Shown here in pieces: positions 44,894-54,038 of a DNA stretch of 64,000 bases. The notes beneath the pieces were generated by a model. That model was given only the letters and a program-made list of their open reading frames with translations, made no database searches and was not told the DNA's origin. The DNA lies in the NCBI GenBank assembly GCA_009787385.1, contig WRGC01000002.1:1-64000 (forward strand), in the 5' to 3' direction. The stretch is from Bacillota bacterium. Lineage in GTDB: Bacteria; Bacillota; Clostridia; Christensenellales; Pumilibacteraceae. Position 1 is the stretch's first letter. Each line of letters starts with the position of its first letter. The position numbers and the translations under genes were made by a program.

Positions 44894-45424
44894 TTACATT
44901 TCACCTGTCTCTACGATATGCATTATGGACTGACTAGGTTTAATCAATTCTGTCTTAAAAAACTCAGGAACTAAATTGTATGATTTGATTTTGTCCAATG
45001 GTATCCATTTTAGAATATGATCACTTTCATGGTCATTTGCATCCTTATCATAAAAAGCTAACTTCAAATCTGTCCAACTAGATGGATTTTTGAGATAATA
45101 ATAAAATGAAATACCATGAAAATGCTTGCCACGATACTGCATAAAACTAAAATTTTCATAAACAAAACCCAATCTATCTATCTCAAACATTATACCAGTT
45201 TCTTCAAAAGCTTCTCTAACAACAGCTTGACTGCTAGTCTCTCCAAATCTAACTCTACCACCAACACTATAAAAATATCTCACACTCTTATTTTTGGCCA
45301 TCAATACACAACCATTATCAATTATAATAGCTCCCACCCTATAATTAAATCTACCACAATCAATATCAAATGTCATGTCTACATCGTTTTGTATTGGTGG
45401 TATATAAAAATTGTCATTTTTCAT
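44894..45424 (-). CDS. Nudix hydrolase
   Basis: 176 residues. Complete Nudix box: GGRVRFGE then REAFEETGI at the required spacing (about 55-78). Hydrolyses a nucleoside diphosphate linked to another moiety; the substrate cannot be read from sequence. The N-terminal 30 residues precede the fold. AAAGGA lies 8 bases before the ATG. Single gene, with the repeat remnant and DUF421 hairpin downstream. Confidence 0.9.
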   Translation of the reverse strand: MKNDNFYIPPIQNDVDMTFDIDCGRFNYRVGAIIIDNGCVLMAKNKSVRYFYSVGGRVRFGETSSQAVVREAFEETGIMFEIDRLGFVYENFSFMQYRGKHFHGISFYYYLKNPSSWTDLKLAFYDKDANDHESDHILKWIPLDKIKSYNLVPEFFKTELIKPSQSIMHIVETGEM

Positions 45425-45533
45425 TTTTATTATCCTTTGTTGTAGAGTTTATTATATAAGTCTGTACAAAGCAACAAATATTATCAAAAAAGCAATCTCT
45501 CACTCTTAATCATTCACAATTGTCAATCCAAAT

Positions 45534-46226
45534 CTAGGAATTATTATTCAACCAATCTTGCATAATCTTGCAACTTCTCTCAGCGGTAATCCGCATATTT
45601 TGTTCAAAATCAATTTCTGCATTGTCATCTGCACTATCACTTATTGTGCGAAGTGTCACAAATGGTATTTGAACATGCCTACACACTTGTGCAATTGCCC
45701 CGCTCTCCATCTCTACTGCTATCGCACCAAACTCTGTTGCAATACTATTAGAGATTGTTTTGTCCGCAACAAACTTATCCCCTGTAGCAACAATACCAAC
45801 AATACAATTGTATCCCAACTTAACTATTGTACTTTGCAAACTATTGACAAGATTTGTGTCACAATCCAAATATGTCAAACCAAGTCTATCTAGATTGTGT
45901 GCCGTAGGACTATTGACCAAATCTGTTTGATAATCATATTGCACACACTTGCTAGACACCACAATATCACCAACTTTTAGAGATTGCGACAATCCACCTG
46001 CAACCCCCAAATTGACAATAGAACTAACTTGATAATTGGATATCAAAAAACTAGCTGTCATAGAAGCATTGACTTTGCCAATCCCACAACACACTACTAC
46101 TACTTTAACTCCCGATAGCTGTCCCAAATAATACTTATTTCCTGCTATTGTAGAAACATTATCTACGCTCATTGATGCAATCAACTTATCTACTTCTACT
46201 TGCATCGCTCCTATTATACCTATCAT
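45534..46226 (-). CDS. mtnN: 5'-methylthioadenosine/S-adenosylhomocysteine nucleosidase
   Basis: 230 residues, full length. MIGIIGAMQVEVDKL opening, SSIVNLGVAGGL nucleotide-site loop, VEMESGAIAQVC with the ribose-binding Met-Glu, and TISDSADDNAE with the catalytic aspartate. Hydrolyses MTA and SAH to adenine and the thioribose/homocysteine moiety, recycling SAM by-products. AAGGAG lies 7 bases before the ATG. Stands alone between clpX and the Nudix gene. Confidence 0.96.
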   Translation of the reverse strand: MIGIIGAMQVEVDKLIASMSVDNVSTIAGNKYYLGQLSGVKVVVVCCGIGKVNASMTASFLISNYQVSSIVNLGVAGGLSQSLKVGDIVVSSKCVQYDYQTDLVNSPTAHNLDRLGLTYLDCDTNLVNSLQSTIVKLGYNCIVGIVATGDKFVADKTISNSIATEFGAIAVEMESGAIAQVCRHVQIPFVTLRTISDSADDNAEIDFEQNMRITAERSCKIMQDWLNNNS

Positions 46227-46432
46227 TTGTTTGCTCCTTAGTATAACAATGGACTATCTCATCAAAACTTGAAAAAGTCTACAAGACAGTCCTTGTCTAA
46301 ATTATATAATTCGTTAATAATCTCATGTTTTTAGCAACAAATAAAGAGATTTGACACATATAAATACAAGCGTTTTTACAATATTAAGACAACCAACAAA
46401 TACAAATAAGTGATTTTGATAACGCCAATTAT

Positions 46433-47695
46433 TTAGCTTGCTTGCTTGCGTCTTATCAATGGCTGTTTTTCACCTTTAATAGTATCTTCACTTATTATTA
46501 TACTCTCTATAGTCTTGTCTGTAGGGGTATCAAACATTATGTCCATCATTGTCTCTTCCAAAATTGCTCTCAATCCCCTTGCACCTGTCTTGAGTTCTAT
46601 TGCTTTGGAGGCTATTGCGTTGACTGCACTAGGTTCAAACTTAAGATCAACCCCATCCATCTCCAAAAGTTTTGTATATTGTTGTATCAAACAATCCTTG
46701 GGTGTAGTCAATATATTGACTAATGCCTGCTGATCTAAAGCATTCAAACTTACCACTACAGGAACTCTACCTACAAACTCAGGGATTAGACCATATTTTG
46801 TCAAATCTGTAGGTGTGACACTAGCCAACAATTTACCAATCTCTGCATCACTTGCGGCATTTTTGAGAGTCCCACCAAATCCTAGTGAGCTAGAATTTTT
46901 GCGTTTGTCTATAATTTTTTCCAAACCTACAAAACTACCACCAAATATAAAAAGTATATTGGTTGTATCAATTTGCAAAAATTCCTGTTGAGGGTGCTTG
47001 CGTCCACCTTGAGGAGGCACGCTTGCCACAGTACTCTCAATAATTTTCAACAAAGCTTGTTGCACACCTTCTCCTGATACATCTCTAGTTATGCTTACAT
47101 TCTCAGATTTGCGTGCAATTTTGTCTATCTCATCTACATAGATTATTCCCCTTTGAGCTTTATCTATGTCATAATTAGCGTTTTGAATAAGCTTAAGCAA
47201 GATGTTTTCTACATCTTCACCAACATATCCCGCTTCAGTCAAAGCTGTAGCATCTGCCACAGCAAAAGGCACATTTAGTATACGAGCCAAAGTTTGAGCC
47301 AAAAGAGTCTTGCCACTACCTGTAGGTCCAAGCATAAGTATATTGCTTTTTTTTAACTCTATACTATCCTTGCTATTAGATTTATTGTCTTTCAAATTGT
47401 AGTTTATGCGTTTATAATGATTGTAGACAGCAACACTTAGGACTTTTTTGGCTGTATCCTGCCCAATAATATATTCGTCAAGCTTGTTCTTTATCTCTAC
47501 AGGGGTTGGCAAATCTTGAATGCTAAAATTGTCTTTTGCATTGACACTAACCAATCTTGCACACTCTTCTATACAAGTATTGCAAAGAAAAAACTCGCCA
47601 ATTGGTCCTGCTACCATTTGTTGAACTTGACTGTGTGGTCTACCACAAAAACTACATTCTTGATCTTTTATATTTGTATTGTTTGTTTTACTCAT
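46433..47695 (-). CDS. clpX: ATP-dependent Clp protease ATP-binding subunit ClpX
   Basis: 420 residues. N-terminal zinc domain (CSFCGR...CNTCIEEC, about 14-40), AAA+ module with Walker [13 protein letters not shown] (about 118) and Walker [11 protein letters not shown], sensor 2 GARGLR, and a pore loop GYVGEDV. Feeds substrates to ClpP; both genes are adjacent (clpP ends 64 bases upstream). No Shine-Dalgarno is clear. No terminator was recognised downstream (46227-46432), which otherwise holds nothing. Confidence 0.98.
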   Translation of the reverse strand: MSKTNNTNIKDQECSFCGRPHSQVQQMVAGPIGEFFLCNTCIEECARLVSVNAKDNFSIQDLPTPVEIKNKLDEYIIGQDTAKKVLSVAVYNHYKRINYNLKDNKSNSKDSIELKKSNILMLGPTGSGKTLLAQTLARILNVPFAVADATALTEAGYVGEDVENILLKLIQNANYDIDKAQRGIIYVDEIDKIARKSENVSITRDVSGEGVQQALLKIIESTVASVPPQGGRKHPQQEFLQIDTTNILFIFGGSFVGLEKIIDKRKNSSSLGFGGTLKNAASDAEIGKLLASVTPTDLTKYGLIPEFVGRVPVVVSLNALDQQALVNILTTPKDCLIQQYTKLLEMDGVDLKFEPSAVNAIASKAIELKTGARGLRAILEETMMDIMFDTPTDKTIESIIISEDTIKGEKQPLIRRKQAS

Positions 47696-47759
47696 TATTA
47701 AAATTTGGGATATTAGTATGTTGTTGTTATCAACCTTTTAATTAGGTGACAATGATAAA

Positions 47760-48374
47760 CTAGTCTCTTTTAGTATAAATTTTGTCTATAATACCATACT
47801 TTAGTGCTTCTTCAGCGTCCATAAAATAATCTCGTTCTACATCTTTTTCAATACGATCCAACGGTTGCCCTGTATTTTTTGACAAAATTTTGTTGAGCCG
47901 TTTTTTGGTTTTTAATATATGTTCCGCCACTATTGCTATATCTGTAGCTTGCCCCCTTGCACCACCTGATGGTTGATGAATCATAACTTCACTATTAGGC
48001 AAACAAAACCTTTTGCCCTTTGCTCCGCTACAAAGCAACAAGCTTGCCATAGATGCTGCCAACCCTACACAAATGGTCGCAACATCAGGTTTGATAAAAT
48101 TCATAGTATCAAATATACCCATACCTGCGGTAACACTACCACCTGGACTGTTGATATACAAACTAATATCCTTAGTACTATCCTTACCCTCTAAATGCAG
48201 CAACTGAGCTATAACTAAATTGGCACTAATATCATTGACTTCACCATTCAAAAAAACTATCCTATCTTCAAGCAACCTACTGTATATATCATAGCTACGC
48301 TCACCCCTATTAGTTTGTTCTACCACCATTGGGACAAGATTAGCTATTGTTTGGTCATATTTTGTATTATCCAT
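47760..48374 (-). CDS. clpP: ATP-dependent Clp protease proteolytic subunit ClpP
   Basis: 204 residues from the ATG at 48374 (GGAG 6 bases upstream); longer readings to 48434 are rejected. Catalytic Ser in [10 protein letters not shown], His in [10 protein letters not shown], Asp in [11 protein letters not shown]. Forms the tetradecameric barrel with ClpX. Lies between tig and clpX in the conserved tig-clpP-clpX order. Confidence 0.98.
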   Translation of the reverse strand: MDNTKYDQTIANLVPMVVEQTNRGERSYDIYSRLLEDRIVFLNGEVNDISANLVIAQLLHLEGKDSTKDISLYINSPGGSVTAGMGIFDTMNFIKPDVATICVGLAASMASLLLCSGAKGKRFCLPNSEVMIHQPSGGARGQATDIAIVAEHILKTKKRLNKILSKNTGQPLDRIEKDVERDYFMDAEEALKYGIIDKIYTKRD

Positions 48375-48571
48375 TGTATTCTCCGCAAACATTGTCTGTG
48401 TATAAATACCATCTTTGAGATGTGATATACACAAAACATGCTTATTTAATTATTATACTCTAATTAGTGATTGTTCAAACCTTGTTTTGTCAAATAAAAT
48501 TTTAATATTTTACTTTCAATATACAATTCATATAAATCCATTTCAAAAAATCATATACTACTACTTTATTT

Positions 48572-50038
48572 CTACTTAGTAGATTTTTTAACAGGTTTCT
48601 TGGGTTCTTTTTCTGCAAGCTTTTCTGTAGACTTTTCTACCTTAACATCTTTTTCAACTTTTTTGTCAACATTTTCTGCCTTAGGCTTAGTCTTGGTTGT
48701 CTTTTTGGGTTCTGCCTTTGCGTCAGACACTGTATTTTCTGTAGGCTTTGGTGGCAAAATTGTGTTGTGTTGTCTTATAAATGCTTGCAACTTATCTAGT
48801 TTTGCTGCATGAACTACTTGTTCTTTGTCTAATTGTCCATCTTTGATTGCCTGTTCTACTTGCTCTATAGTCATGTTGTTTTCTTTTGCAATACTCTCTA
48901 ACTTATTTGCAATGTCAACATCACTTGCCTGAATATTTTCTACCTTAATCAACTCTTCTACTACTAGATTGACTTTTACTGCTTTTTCGGCATCCTTAGC
49001 AAAATGAGTTCTCATATCTTTGATGTTAGATTGAGTCATTTCTAAATACTTATTCAAATCCATATTGTTGCGAGATAACATCATTTCAAAATCACGCAAT
49101 CTCACATCTATCTGTCTGTCTATCATAGATTGAGGTATTTCTATTTTGGTATCCCCCACTATCATATCTAACAAATTATTGTCTACAGTTGTAGTTGCTT
49201 GCTTGGACTTGGTTGCCATCAACTTAGATTTCAAATCTTGTTTGTAATCTTCTAGAGTATCAAATACTGATACATCTTTTGCAAAAGCATCGTTTATTTC
49301 AGGAATTTGATTGACACTTATATTGTTTACTTTGCATGCAAATACGGCATCTTTGCCCGCCAAAGATTTTTCGTGATAATCAGTTGGAAAAGCTACTTTG
49401 ATATCCCTATCTTCATTTACTGCCATACCCACAATTTGGTCTTCAAACCCTGGGATAAACTGCCCACTACCCATCTCTAACTCAAAATCTTTTGCAGTAC
49501 CTCCATCAAACTTTACACCATCTACGCTACCACTAAAATCAAATGTAACAATATCACCCAACTGTACAGGTCTATCTACCTTTACCTTGCGTGCCAACTT
49601 TTGAGCTTCACTAGCAAGCTGGTCTTGTATCTCTTTGTCATCTATCTCTACTGCTATATCATGTATTTCCAAACCCTTGTACTTACCCAAAACAACCTTG
49701 GGCATCAAATCAAACTCTGCACTAAACACTACAGTTGGCTCAACTGTAGCCAAGTCCAAATCAGGTGCTGACACGGGTTGTATGTTTGGATTTTCTTCCA
49801 AAACTTTATCATACAGTTTTGGAAAAATTATATTGATAGCATCTTCTACAAATACAGCAGGACCATAGTGTTTTTCTATAATTCCCCTTGGAGCTTTCCC
49901 AGGTCTAAACCCCTGTATCTTAAATCTATCCCTATTAGCCAAATAAGCTTCTTCTAAGGCAGTTTGCCACTCTTGATTGTCAAGGCTAAATTCAACCTTA
50001 CATCTCTTGCCATTAGTGTTGTCAATTGTATACTTCAT
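48572..50038 (-). CDS. tig: Trigger factor
   Basis: 488 residues from the ATG at 50038. N-terminal ribosome-binding domain with GFRPGKAPRGIIEKHYG (family signature), central FKBP-type prolyl isomerase (about 150-245: GDIVTFDFSG), helical C-terminal chaperone domain, then an extra Lys/Glu/Pro/Thr-rich tail of about 60 residues, probably disordered. Binds nascent chains at the ribosome exit. The promoter's -10 ends 7 bases before the ATG, so the mRNA is predicted leaderless. A 13-bp inverted repeat overlaps the -35. Confidence 0.96.
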   Translation of the reverse strand: MKYTIDNTNGKRCKVEFSLDNQEWQTALEEAYLANRDRFKIQGFRPGKAPRGIIEKHYGPAVFVEDAINIIFPKLYDKVLEENPNIQPVSAPDLDLATVEPTVVFSAEFDLMPKVVLGKYKGLEIHDIAVEIDDKEIQDQLASEAQKLARKVKVDRPVQLGDIVTFDFSGSVDGVKFDGGTAKDFELEMGSGQFIPGFEDQIVGMAVNEDRDIKVAFPTDYHEKSLAGKDAVFACKVNNISVNQIPEINDAFAKDVSVFDTLEDYKQDLKSKLMATKSKQATTTVDNNLLDMIVGDTKIEIPQSMIDRQIDVRLRDFEMMLSRNNMDLNKYLEMTQSNIKDMRTHFAKDAEKAVKVNLVVEELIKVENIQASDVDIANKLESIAKENNMTIEQVEQAIKDGQLDKEQVVHAAKLDKLQAFIRQHNTILPPKPTENTVSDAKAEPKKTTKTKPKAENVDKKVEKDVKVEKSTEKLAEKEPKKPVKKSTK

Positions 50039-50045
50039 CAATACA

Positions 50046-50090
50046 AGTATATCATAGACTAGTGACAATGTCAAGTTTTGACATTGTCAC
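50046..50090 (-). promoter_or_regulatory. tig promoter with 13-bp inverted repeat over the -35
   Basis: Leftward TTGACA (50069-50074), 17-bp spacer, TATACT (50046-50051). The -35 lies in one arm of a perfect inverted repeat, GTGACAATGTCAA (50062-50074) / TTGACATTGTCAC (50078-50090), spacer 3. On the minus strand it lacks a U-tract, so it fits an operator better than a terminator. Confidence 0.7.
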
Positions 50091-50258
50091 TTTTTTATAA
50101 TGAAATAATATATTATTGTGTAGTATAATAAGATACTCAACAAAAAATCAATCACTAATCAAATAATGATTGATTTTTAAATTTTATTTGTTTTCTCTTT
50201 TTATATTGATAGCTAATAAAGTATAATTATTATAAGGATTAATGCAATGTATTCATTT

Positions 50259-50492
50259 TTAATAGTATCTATTTACATAAGCATCTACCGCTGCTAGTGG
50301 ATTGTTGGTAAAATTAAATTCATAGTTTTCTTTAATTCTATCATTAAAACTAACATCAAAAAATAATTTTTCATTCAAATCTACAATAATATCATCATTA
50401 TTTTTGTAAGAACCCAAGTTGATATTTATTACAATTTTATTTTGATTATATTTATTTATCTTAATTAATAGTATCAAAGGAAATTTTATCAT
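50259..50492 (-). pseudogene. Probable decayed ORF, 3' portion
   Basis: 77 codons in the same frame as the 60-codon ORF just upstream, separated from it by two adjacent TGA codons (50499 region). No Shine-Dalgarno before its ATG. The C-terminus (NPLAAVDAYVNRYY) looks like protein and not random. Likely the tail of a broken gene; family unknown. Confidence 0.4.
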
Positions 50493-50498
50493 AATTCA

Positions 50499-50681
50499 TC
50501 AAAGAAACAACTCTAACTTCCTTACTATCTTTAAGAATATTTTTTTAAATAGTTCAAAAATAATAGTAAGCCCATCAAACTGAAACAACGACAATTCTTC
50601 TTTTGAAAACATTATATAAGAATTACTTACAAATGCATAAACATCTATATAAGTCTCACTAAAATATTCTGGCAATTTCAT
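50499..50681 (-). CDS. Small unrecognised ORF, 60 residues (possibly the 5' part of a broken gene)
   Basis: Starts MKLPEYFSETYIDVYAF at 50681; its ATG overlaps the stop of the 41-residue ORF upstream as ATGA. Rich in Phe, Leu and Ile near the end. Interrupted by TGATGA, after which the same frame continues as the 77-codon ORF. No family recognised. Confidence 0.4.
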   Translation of the reverse strand: MKLPEYFSETYIDVYAFVSNSYIMFSKEELSLFQFDGLTIIFELFKKIFLKIVRKLELFL

Positions 50682-50803
50682 TGTCGTGATGGCTCTCCAT
50701 ACCATGATTCTCCATACTGCGTATTTCTCTCTAAATCACATTTATATATTGCTCCACATCTCCAACTATCACATTGCCACAAACTCAATTTTTTCTTATC
50801 CAT
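50678..50803 (-). CDS. Small Trp/Cys-rich peptide, 41 residues
   Basis: MDKKKLSLWQCDSWRCG... with three Cys and three Trp residues. A good AAGGGG lies 8 bases before its ATG. Its stop overlaps the next ORF's start. Real translation is likely, but no family is recognised. Confidence 0.45.
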   Translation of the reverse strand: MDKKKLSLWQCDSWRCGAIYKCDLERNTQYGESWYGEPSRQ

Positions 50804-50991
50804 AATATTATCCCCTTTATTTTAATTACTTCTATCTAAAAAGATTATGCAATTATAACATACAAAAAAAATAAACAACTGTTTATAGCCATTTTATTAA
50901 ATGTTTTTGTTTGTTTTAATACAAAAAGGAAAGCATTAAGTTGCCTTATAATCAACATTACTAATAGCAAAATAAAATAAATGTATAAAAC

Positions 50992-51028
50992 AAAACAATC
51001 AACATAAATAATAAATGTTGATTGTTTT
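50992..51028 (-). terminator. glmM terminator
   Basis: Perfect 14-bp stem AAAACAATCAACAT/ATGTTGATTGTTTT, 9-nt loop, 26 bases after the glmM stop. Confidence 0.85.
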
Positions 51029-51053
51029 GCAAATTAATAATTATTTTCACCAC

Positions 51054-52415
51054 TTATTGCGTAAAACTTAAAACCTTAGTTTTAAAATCTTCTAATATTT
51101 TATCTACTAACACACTATCTACACTCTCTACCATAATACGAATCTTGGGTTCTGTGCCACTATATCTAATTAAAAACCTACCTTTGTCTTGCAACATTGT
51201 ACTATATTTTGTATTCAATTCTAGCATGATTGGACTATTCATTATGGACTTTGATACTAAAATGTCTACAGATTTTTGTGGGATTAGTTGTACAAATTTT
51301 GGGCATATAAGTTGTTGGTCTTTATAAATAGATTTTGCAAAACACAGTGCAGCACATAACCCATCACCCGTTATAGAATATGGATTTATTATATAGTGTC
51401 CACTTTGTTCGCCACCCAATTTGTATCCTTGTTTTGACATAGCTTGTACAATATTCTTGTCTCCTACCGCCGTCCTAATCAAATCAATTCCATTAGATTG
51501 CAATGATGCTTCCAATCCACCATTGGACAATACTGTAGCCACAACTGTTGGATTGTTTTCAAAGTCAACTATACTACTAAGATTAAGCAATACACTATCG
51601 CCATCTACTTCTTTGTTGTCATACAAAACTACTACTCTATCAGCATCACCATCAAAACTAAAACCAAGCTTGATATTTTGCTCTTGCATTTTGTCCAACA
51701 AAAATTCTGGGTACATTGCTCCACAATTCTCATTGATATGTATGCCATCATGTTGAGTATTGTATGCAACAACTTCTGCGTCAAGTTTTTCAAAAGCCCG
51801 AATTGCAATTTTGCCCAAAGCCCCATTGCTACAATCCAATGCAACTTTCAACCCCTTAAATGATGCAAAATTGTCAGTTAGATGTTCTAAATATTGTTGT
51901 GTCAAATCTATTTTGTGTATATTTGGATTAGATTTAGTATTTTTGTCAAAATAAGAATATTGTACTTGTTTTAATATTTGTCCAAATTCTATCTCTTGCA
52001 TGCTATCTAGCTTTGTACCTTTGTTGTCAAAAAGCTTAATACCATTGTACTCGCTAGGATTGTGACTAGCGGTAATAACTATACCACACTTTGCATTGTT
52101 GTGCAATGTTGCATATGACACTAACGGAGTAGGAACAATACCCAAATCATACAAATCTACCCCATCATCAAATTCTTGTACCAAAGCATCATAAATATCC
52201 AAACCACTAGGTCTACTATCTCTACCTATTATGTATATTCCATCACCAAAGTACTTCTTGATAGCACGCCCAATAATACTACATACCTTATTGTCAATAT
52301 CAATCCCCCATACCCCACGAATGCCATCTGTACCAACTACAATTGGCAAGTCATTGCTAGTATCTTTAGAAGCAATAATTACATTAGTAGATATTTTATT
52401 TTTATCATTAGTCAT
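51054..52415 (-). CDS. glmM: Phosphoglucosamine mutase
   Basis: 453 residues from the ATG at 52415. Alpha-D-phosphohexomutase fold: GTDGIRG near the start, active-site phosphoserine in TASHNPSEYNG (about 105), metal site DGDADR (about 245), and sugar-recognition/phosphate loop GGEQSGHYI ... RYSGTEPKIR. Converts glucosamine-6-P to glucosamine-1-P for peptidoglycan and surface sugars. Longer readings to 52499 are rejected: the start sits inside a palindrome behind a promoter whose -10 ends 6 bases away. Confidence 0.95.
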   Translation of the reverse strand: MTNDKNKISTNVIIASKDTSNDLPIVVGTDGIRGVWGIDIDNKVCSIIGRAIKKYFGDGIYIIGRDSRPSGLDIYDALVQEFDDGVDLYDLGIVPTPLVSYATLHNNAKCGIVITASHNPSEYNGIKLFDNKGTKLDSMQEIEFGQILKQVQYSYFDKNTKSNPNIHKIDLTQQYLEHLTDNFASFKGLKVALDCSNGALGKIAIRAFEKLDAEVVAYNTQHDGIHINENCGAMYPEFLLDKMQEQNIKLGFSFDGDADRVVVLYDNKEVDGDSVLLNLSSIVDFENNPTVVATVLSNGGLEASLQSNGIDLIRTAVGDKNIVQAMSKQGYKLGGEQSGHYIINPYSITGDGLCAALCFAKSIYKDQQLICPKFVQLIPQKSVDILVSKSIMNSPIMLELNTKYSTMLQDKGRFLIRYSGTEPKIRIMVESVDSVLVDKILEDFKTKVLSFTQ

Positions 52416-52451
52416 AAATACATGATATGTATTTATGTTTATAATTGTTAA
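52413..52451 (-). promoter_or_regulatory. glmM promoter overlapped by an 11-bp palindrome at the ATG
   Basis: Leftward TTAACA (52446-52451), 18-bp spacer, TATCAT (52422-52427), 6 bases before the ATG. A perfect inverted repeat CATAAATACAT/ATGTATTTATG (52413-52437, spacer 3) covers the -10 and the start codon. Confidence 0.65.
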
Positions 52452-52527
52452 GCAAATTAAAAATATAGTAGTTGCTATAACAAAGTAATTATAATTCAAA
52501 CAATAAAATTATGATAAATAAAGCACA

Positions 52528-52559
52528 AAAGGCATTAGTTTATTACAACTAATGCCTTT
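52528..52559 (-). terminator. Terminator upstream of glmM
   Basis: Perfect 13-bp stem AAAGGCATTAGTT/AACTAATGCCTTT, 6-nt loop. Serves the leftward genes at 52670-53440. Confidence 0.75.
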
Positions 52560-52595
52560 ATGTTTTATTTTAGATAATTGCTAGTATTATATTTT

Positions 52596-52671
52596 GAAAG
52601 TGTACAACGATTGTTTTTATTTATATCTTACTTCATTCCCTTAATTAATCTACTACATTTGTGCACTCCTT
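52596..52671 (-). mobile_element. MITE-like repeat, internal-deletion form (76 bp)
   Basis: Keeps both ends (GAAAGTGTACAACGA and CATTTGTGCACTCCTT) and about 45 bp next to one end, but lacks the whole central hairpin region. It is flanked exactly by ATATTTT at 52589-52595 and 52672-52678. Confidence 0.8.
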
Positions 52672-52945
52672 ATATTTTAACAAATAAGTACAGTAAAAAA
52701 TTAATACAAATATTGGCTATCAATACAATCAAAGAAATGGCTCCCCTTTTAAAAACGAAAGAAAATATACACACTAAAATCAAACTAATTATACATAAAA
52801 CAAAATTAATTTTATATTTAATTTTGTTAATTTGTACTGCATTGCTCTTTTTTATAAATAAAGAAGCAAAAACAATCCACAATAAAAGCAAAACTATAGA
52901 TGTTGACAAAAATACTATCAAAAAAACTTGTATCGTATCATACAT
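52670..52945 (-). CDS. Small membrane protein, 91 residues
   Basis: 91 residues with three or four hydrophobic segments (about 5-30, 42-58, 68-90) separated by basic loops (KKSNAVQINKIKYK). Start MYDTIQVF at 52945; Shine-Dalgarno weak. Family not recognised. It follows the 148-residue gene by 48 bases and shares the terminator at 52528. Its last bases overlap the end of the small repeat. Confidence 0.5.
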   Translation of the reverse strand: MYDTIQVFLIVFLSTSIVLLLLWIVFASLFIKKSNAVQINKIKYKINFVLCIISLILVCIFSFVFKRGAISLIVLIANICINFLLYLFVKI

Positions 52946-52993
52946 AATAATTGTATCCCATACTATGTTGTTGTACAAAGGACAACATTATAT

Positions 52994-53440
52994 CTAAATA
53001 GCACGAATTAATTTAGATATAATATTATTTATAATTAATAAACTCATTTCAAACTCTTTAATTTTAGACTCATTGTATTGAGATTCTTTATGTGAGTTTT
53101 TAAACATATCTAACCTTCTACCAACATCTAATTTCTCCTGTCTCATTACTGTAAGCATATAATCCATCTCAGATAATGTAAACTCTCCAAATATTGTTAA
53201 CTTACCCTCTTGATAATTGCGTATTATATCTAATTTATCATTTTCTAAACACTTCTCAATAAATTCCAAATCTTCTATATCAACATTAAATACTCTTTTA
53301 CATGTATTTTTTCTTTCAGCAAAATATTTATCTTTTTCTATTTTACATTCAATCTCATATTCACTTGTCGGAATAATCTTTTCTTCTCCTGTAACTGGAT
53401 CAATTTTAGTTACTACTATTTCTCTTTTTACTGTGTACAT
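52994..53440 (-). CDS. Unrecognised protein, 148 residues
   Basis: 148 residues, soluble, charged. VTGEEKIIPTSEYEIE near the N-terminus suggests a short beta sheet; the rest is mainly helical with IEKCLENDKLDIIRNYQEG and a C-terminal LLIINNIISKLIRAI. No family recognised. Shine-Dalgarno weak. The AT content is higher than in the neighbouring core genes, so recent acquisition is possible. Confidence 0.55.
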   Translation of the reverse strand: MYTVKREIVVTKIDPVTGEEKIIPTSEYEIECKIEKDKYFAERKNTCKRVFNVDIEDLEFIEKCLENDKLDIIRNYQEGKLTIFGEFTLSEMDYMLTVMRQEKLDVGRRLDMFKNSHKESQYNESKIKEFEMSLLIINNIISKLIRAI

Positions 53441-53661
53441 ATTATTTTATATCTTTATATTACAATACCAATAGCTAACACTTTTTTGAATTTGAATAAG
53501 ATTCTTTTCTAACATCTATTCTCTTAAAATAATCAATATGGTATATAAAAAACTACTTACTACAATAACAAAATTTTTATCATTTACAAATTTATATTAA
53601 CAGTAACTTTTTGTAGCTTTTCTTTATTTATAAGATTTACTTCATCTATTTATCATTTGAT

Positions 53662-53844
53662 TTGTTTTTACTATTTTTAATAATATCTTGCACACTTGGA
53701 ACAATAGCAATTTTATTTAACATCACTCTAATAATTACATCAACCAATAAAATTAATTTTTCTAAACACATATCATGGCTTTTAATATCATTAATTCCAT
53801 TTATATTAATTTTATGTTTTTCATGGTTATATATTTTTCTCTAA
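53662..53844 (+). CDS. Possible small membrane ORF
   Basis: About 60 codons with two hydrophobic segments separated by STNKINFSKHISW. It starts with TTG without a Shine-Dalgarno, and the frame is open for only 14 codons further upstream. May be a remnant. The rest of 53441-54000 shows nothing recognisable. Confidence 0.3.
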   Translation: MFLLFLIISCTLGTIAILFNITLIITSTNKINFSKHISWLLISLIPFILILCFSWLYIFL

Positions 53845-54001
53845 TGACTATAATAAATTTTTGGTTATCTAAAAAATAAAATTGCAATCCCTATAATAAA
53901 ACTTATTTCGCACATAATTATATCATATATGTTAAATATTGTAAATAACATTTTTTTGTAGGTGTGGACAAATTATTGCTCAAGCATCCCCAAACTCTCA
54001 C

Positions 54002-54031
54002 TTGACATATTTTGTCAGTTTATGATAAAAT
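54002..54031 (+). promoter_or_regulatory. Sugar-transferase promoter, leaderless arrangement
   Basis: TTGACA (54002-54007), 18-bp spacer, TAAAAT with TG extension (54026-54031), 7 bases before the ATG at 54039. Confidence 0.7.
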
Positions 54032-54038
54032 AGAAGTC

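Noticed and set aside
46227-50100. CIRCE or CtsR operators near clpP, clpX or tig
   Set aside because: No TTAGCACTC-N9-GAGTGCTAA pattern or CtsR-type heptad repeat was seen; only the unrelated palindrome at 50062-50090.
52578-52997. 139-codon ORF on the plus strand
   Set aside because: Starts inside the short repeat and lies antisense to the 91-residue membrane protein; the minus-strand reading has better topology and a shared terminator.
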